Assembly: GCA_017617805.1 (NCBI GenBank)
Contig: JAFZVN010000052.1
Span: forward strand, 1 to 34,508
DNA: 34,508 bases
Direction of reading: 5' to 3'
DNA from: Bacteroidaceae bacterium
Lineage (GTDB): Bacteria; Bacteroidota; Bacteroidia; Bacteroidales; Bacteroidaceae
In this document: positions 31,971-34,508 of the stretch, in pieces
Layout of the letters: the number at the start of each line of letters is the position of its first letter
How positions within the stretch are numbered: position 1 is the first letter of the stretch
The notes under the pieces: model-generated
Databases searched by the model: none
What the model saw: the letters and a program-made list of their open reading frames with translations, nothing else
Told to the model about the DNA's origin: nothing
Program-made: the position numbers and the translations under genes

Positions 31971-33736
31971 GCTCCGTGGAAGCGGGTACCCATACGTGCC
32001 TCTACCACATTGACCACATAGTCGCCAAGTTTCTCGCACTCGTTGATAATGTCCATATAGATGGTACCAACAGCATAGGTGTACTTGTGGTTGTTCACAT
32101 CGGCAATGTTCTGCGACTTGAGTTGATTGCGGTAGTTGTTGATTTCGTTCTCTGTGTTAAATGTACGATTCACATTGAACGCCTCCTTTCTACCTGCCAT
32201 CAGCGCATTCATTTGGGTGAGTGCCGTATCGGTCAAGTCCATCATCTGATGAATGCAATCATACTGCTCATCCACAAAGTGATCTTGCTTGCCGTTATAC
32301 TTGCGGCTGATGGTGCGTGCCAAATTGTAGCAGGAGTCACCGATACTCTCCAGCTCTGAGATTTCACGCAACATGGCACGAATCTTAGCCTTCGTATCGT
32401 CAGAAAGATGGGCATCGCTGACCTGATCGAGGTATTTGGCAATCTCCAGTTCCATATTGTCCGAGATTTCCTCATATTTCTCGATACGTGAGAAGAGCTT
32501 GCTGAAATCTTTGTTTTGTGCGTCTTTCTTGGTGGCAATGGCCGTGCTCGAGAGCAACAGCAATTCTCGCACCATGCCAAACATACGTTGCATACGCTCT
32601 GCAAACGATTGGATTTCTTTCTGTGCTTCGAAAACGGAAAGCTCGGGAGTTTTCATGAAGCCAGCAGTAATGAAATGCAGACGGAAATCTTCCTCTTCGT
32701 CCACACGCTTGGGCTTGATGACCCAGCACACGAACTTCTCAATCTGAGGAATGAACCAGATGAGTATCATCGTATTGACCACATTGAAGGTCGTATGGAA
32801 AGCAGCCAGCACAAAGTTCAGTTTCGCGGCGTTGGCCAAAAACGCTGCGCTGCTGGCATTTGCCTTGGTCATTTCCACATCATAACCAACCCATCCGCAC
32901 ACCATGTCGATAAAATAGCGGAAGACAAACAAAATCCACAGAACGCCAAACACATTGAAGAACATGTGGGCGAGAGCTGCGCGACGAGCCTGTGTGTTGG
33001 CTGAGAGGGCTGCAAGGTTAGAGGTGATGGTGGTTCCGATATTCTCACCAAGCACCAATGCAATACCTTGGTAGATGGGCATAGCACCCGTGGAACAGAG
33101 CAACATCGTGATGGCCATCACAGCCGCCGATGACTGCACACAGAAGGTCATGATGCCACCTAAAAGCAGGAAGACGATCGTTGTCCAGAAGGAATCGGGA
33201 TCGAACGACTTGAAGAATGAAGTGATCGTATCGTTATTGGCCAAATCCATCGACATACCTGTTGCCTTCAGGGTTGTCAGACCCAGCAGCAACAGACCTA
33301 TACCAAACAGGAAATCGCCAATATAGCGATGTTTCTTCATATAGATGAGCACGATACCTATAAAGAAACCGACATAGGAGACGATGCTGATGTCAAATGG
33401 TGAGGCTTCGTTGCCTGATGTACCTATGGCCATGATCCAGGCGGTTAGCGTCGTACCGATGTTGGCACCCATGATGACAGAAATGGCCTGAGCCAAAGTC
33501 AGTAAGCCTGCGTTGACAAAAGAGACTGTCATGACGGTGGTTGCGGTTGACGACTGAACGGAGGCTGTCACAACTGTACCCGTCAGCATGCCTGTGAAAC
33601 GGTTGGTGGTCATTGCCCCAAGCACGTGGCGCAACTGCGGACCCGCCATCTTCTGGAGGGCTTCACTCATGGCCTTCATACCGAACATGAGGAGCGCGAG
33701 CGAACCCAGAAGTTTGAAAATAATCCAAATTGACAT
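31967..33736 (-). CDS. Na+/phosphate cotransporter with PhoU-like tail (NptA/YjbB type)
   Basis: A 589-residue membrane protein. Two inverted Na_Pi_cotrans repeats carry the signature QSSTATTVM (about 61-69) and QSSAAVMAI (about 202-210), each followed by a glycine/asparagine-rich MGANIGTT- or LGENIGTT-type loop. Membrane helices fill about 1-335. The cytoplasmic C-terminal part (about 355-589) is PhoU-like, all helical with an acidic metal-binding pattern. It should move phosphate with sodium; related YjbB exports phosphate in E. coli. It converges with trmD. Confidence 0.92.
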   Translation of the reverse strand: MSIWIIFKLLGSLALLMFGMKAMSEALQKMAGPQLRHVLGAMTTNRFTGMLTGTVVTASVQSSTATTVMTVSFVNAGLLTLAQAISVIMGANIGTTLTAWIMAIGTSGNEASPFDISIVSYVGFFIGIVLIYMKKHRYIGDFLFGIGLLLLGLTTLKATGMSMDLANNDTITSFFKSFDPDSFWTTIVFLLLGGIMTFCVQSSAAVMAITMLLCSTGAMPIYQGIALVLGENIGTTITSNLAALSANTQARRAALAHMFFNVFGVLWILFVFRYFIDMVCGWVGYDVEMTKANASSAAFLANAAKLNFVLAAFHTTFNVVNTMILIWFIPQIEKFVCWVIKPKRVDEEEDFRLHFITAGFMKTPELSVFEAQKEIQSFAERMQRMFGMVRELLLLSSTAIATKKDAQNKDFSKLFSRIEKYEEISDNMELEIAKYLDQVSDAHLSDDTKAKIRAMLREISELESIGDSCYNLARTISRKYNGKQDHFVDEQYDCIHQMMDLTDTALTQMNALMAGRKEAFNVNRTFNTENEINNYRNQLKSQNIADVNNHKYTYAVGTIYMDIINECEKLGDYVVNVVEARMGTRFHGA

Positions 33737-33769
33737 GTAAGATAAGATATTTAGTTAGTTATCTGTGTG

Positions 33770-33777
33770 CAAAGATA
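33770..33777 (-). promoter_or_regulatory. -7 box of the Na/Pi cotransporter
   Basis: Reads TATCTTTG on the minus strand, 33 bp before the ATG at 33736. The -33 element is weak. Confidence 0.55.
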
Positions 33778-33789
33778 GGAAAACTTTGA

Positions 33790-33821
33790 GAATTGAAGAA
33801 TGGAAAGATTGAAAAATTGCA
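33790..33821. repeat. Octad cluster in the divergent promoter region (4 units)
   Basis: Four 8-nt units of the form NNATTGAA (the second GAATGGAA, the last AAATTGCA). It lies upstream of both the Na/Pi cotransporter and GH35 promoters, where a regulatory effect is possible. Confidence 0.6.
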
Positions 33822-33876
33822 GTTTTTTGCCTCTTTCATGCTTTTTCGTGCCATTTTCATCATTTAATTCTTAATT

Positions 33877-33909
33877 TTTGCGATTCTTCATTTTTTTTCT
33901 CTACCTTTG
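33877..33909 (+). promoter_or_regulatory. Promoter of the GH35 gene
   Basis: TTTG (33877-33880), a 21-nt spacer and TACCTTTG (33902-33909), an exact consensus match, 31 bp before the ATG at 33941. Confidence 0.8.
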
Positions 33910-33940
33910 TGGTGCGATTAACAACCAACCTATTTATACA

Positions 33941-34508
33941 ATGAAAAAAATCTTCTGTTTGTTTTCCCTGATGATGGCTTTGATGGCCTCACCTGCTTTC
34001 GCACAGAAAGCCAAGGGAACTTTCGAAGCGGGCAACGGCACGTTCCTGCTCAATGGCAAACCTTTCGTCGTGAAGGCTGCCGAGATTCATTACCCCCGTA
34101 TTCCCAAAGCCTATTGGGATCACCGCATCAAGATGTGCAAGGCATTAGGCATGAACACCGTGTGCATCTACATCTTCTGGAACATCCACGAGCAGCGTGA
34201 GGGACAGTTCGACTTCACAGGCAACAACGATGTGGCTGAGTTCTGCCGTCTGGCACAGAAGAACGGCATGTACGTCATCGTGCGTCCAGGTCCCTACGTT
34301 TGTGCCGAGTGGGAGATGGGCGGTCTGCCTTGGTGGCTCCTGAAGAAGAAGGACATCAAGCTTCGCGAGCGCGATCCTTATTTTATGGAACGTGTGAAGA
34401 TTTTCGAGGAGAAGGTCGGCGAACAGCTGAAGCCGCTGACCATCCAGAACGGCGGTCCGATTATCATGATTCAGGTGGAGAACGAGTATGGCTCGTATGG
34501 CGAGGATA
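33941..34508 (+). CDS. GH35 beta-galactosidase, C-terminus cut by window edge
   Basis: The first 189 residues of an exported glycoside hydrolase of family 35. The signal peptide MKKIFCLFSLMMALMASPAFA is followed by FLLNGKPFVVKAAEIHYPRIP, NTVCIYIFWNIHEQREGQFDF, VRPGPYVCAEWEMGGLPWW and IQVENEYGSYG, which carries the catalytic acid/base Glu (E182). These are the diagnostic GH35 stretches. The nucleophile Glu lies beyond the window. It should cleave terminal beta-galactose from plant or host glycans. It has its own promoter. Confidence 0.95.
   Translation, partial: MKKIFCLFSLMMALMASPAFAQKAKGTFEAGNGTFLLNGKPFVVKAAEIHYPRIPKAYWDHRIKMCKALGMNTVCIYIFWNIHEQREGQFDFTGNNDVAEFCRLAQKNGMYVIVRPGPYVCAEWEMGGLPWWLLKKKDIKLRERDPYFMERVKIFEEKVGEQLKPLTIQNGGPIIMIQVENEYGSYGED

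Overview
The window looks like a chromosome segment from a gut- or oral-type Bacteroidales, most likely Prevotellaceae. The evidence is Bacteroidetes promoters (TTTG, 19-21 nt, TAnnTTTG) before many genes, little sign of Shine-Dalgarno sequences, several Bacteroidetes-type lipoproteins (DUF4369, DUF4836), and a Rho factor with a long charged N-terminal insertion. No rRNA, tRNA, CRISPR, transposase or phage gene was seen.

Layout. (1) 1-8916, minus strand: an exopolysaccharide or capsule operon read leftwards: initiating sugar transferase, SLBB export protein, UDP-galactopyranose mutase, Wzz, Wzx, Wzy, and a GT2 glycosyltransferase cut by the left edge. The order starter, exporter, sugar donor, chain length control, flippase, polymerase fits a Wzx/Wzy-type polymer that probably contains galactofuranose. 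(2) 9093-12980, plus strand: an exported C1B cysteine aminopeptidase, peptidase T, and a thioredoxin-fold lipoprotein without its CxxC. (3) 13080-14168, minus strand: a GDP-mannose pyrophosphorylase. (4) 14417-18738, plus strand: a metal-chelate type ABC ATPase with an extra C-terminal domain, an exported CbiK-like protein that has lost its metal ligands, an ABC-F ATPase and the GTPase EngB, closed by an intrinsic terminator. (5) 18995-21001: rho. (6) 21098-30446, minus strand: a DUF4369 lipoprotein with its own promoter, then (read from the right) map, tsaD, rsmE, a DUF4836 lipoprotein, a small ABC ATPase plus permease, a sugar kinase fused to a RapZ C-terminal domain, and a MurU-like nucleotidyltransferase. 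(7) 30631-31933, plus strand: a small lipoprotein and trmD. (8) 31967-33736, minus strand: a Na/Pi cotransporter with a PhoU tail. (9) From 33941, plus strand: the start of a GH35 beta-galactosidase, cut by the right edge.

The most unusual structure is not a gene. From about 13 kb onward the window carries a family of short arrays with a strict 7-nt period, usually five units (about 35 bp), and a sister family with an 8-nt period. They lie just after or across stop codons, and also inside reading frames, where they add short peptides. The kinase-RapZ gene alone holds three internal heptad arrays plus a double-hairpin element, and its neighbour holds one more. The first 12.9 kb shows none. The second point of interest is the kinase-RapZ fusion beside a MurU-like gene, which suggests a cell-wall amino-sugar salvage module with a built-in sensor domain.
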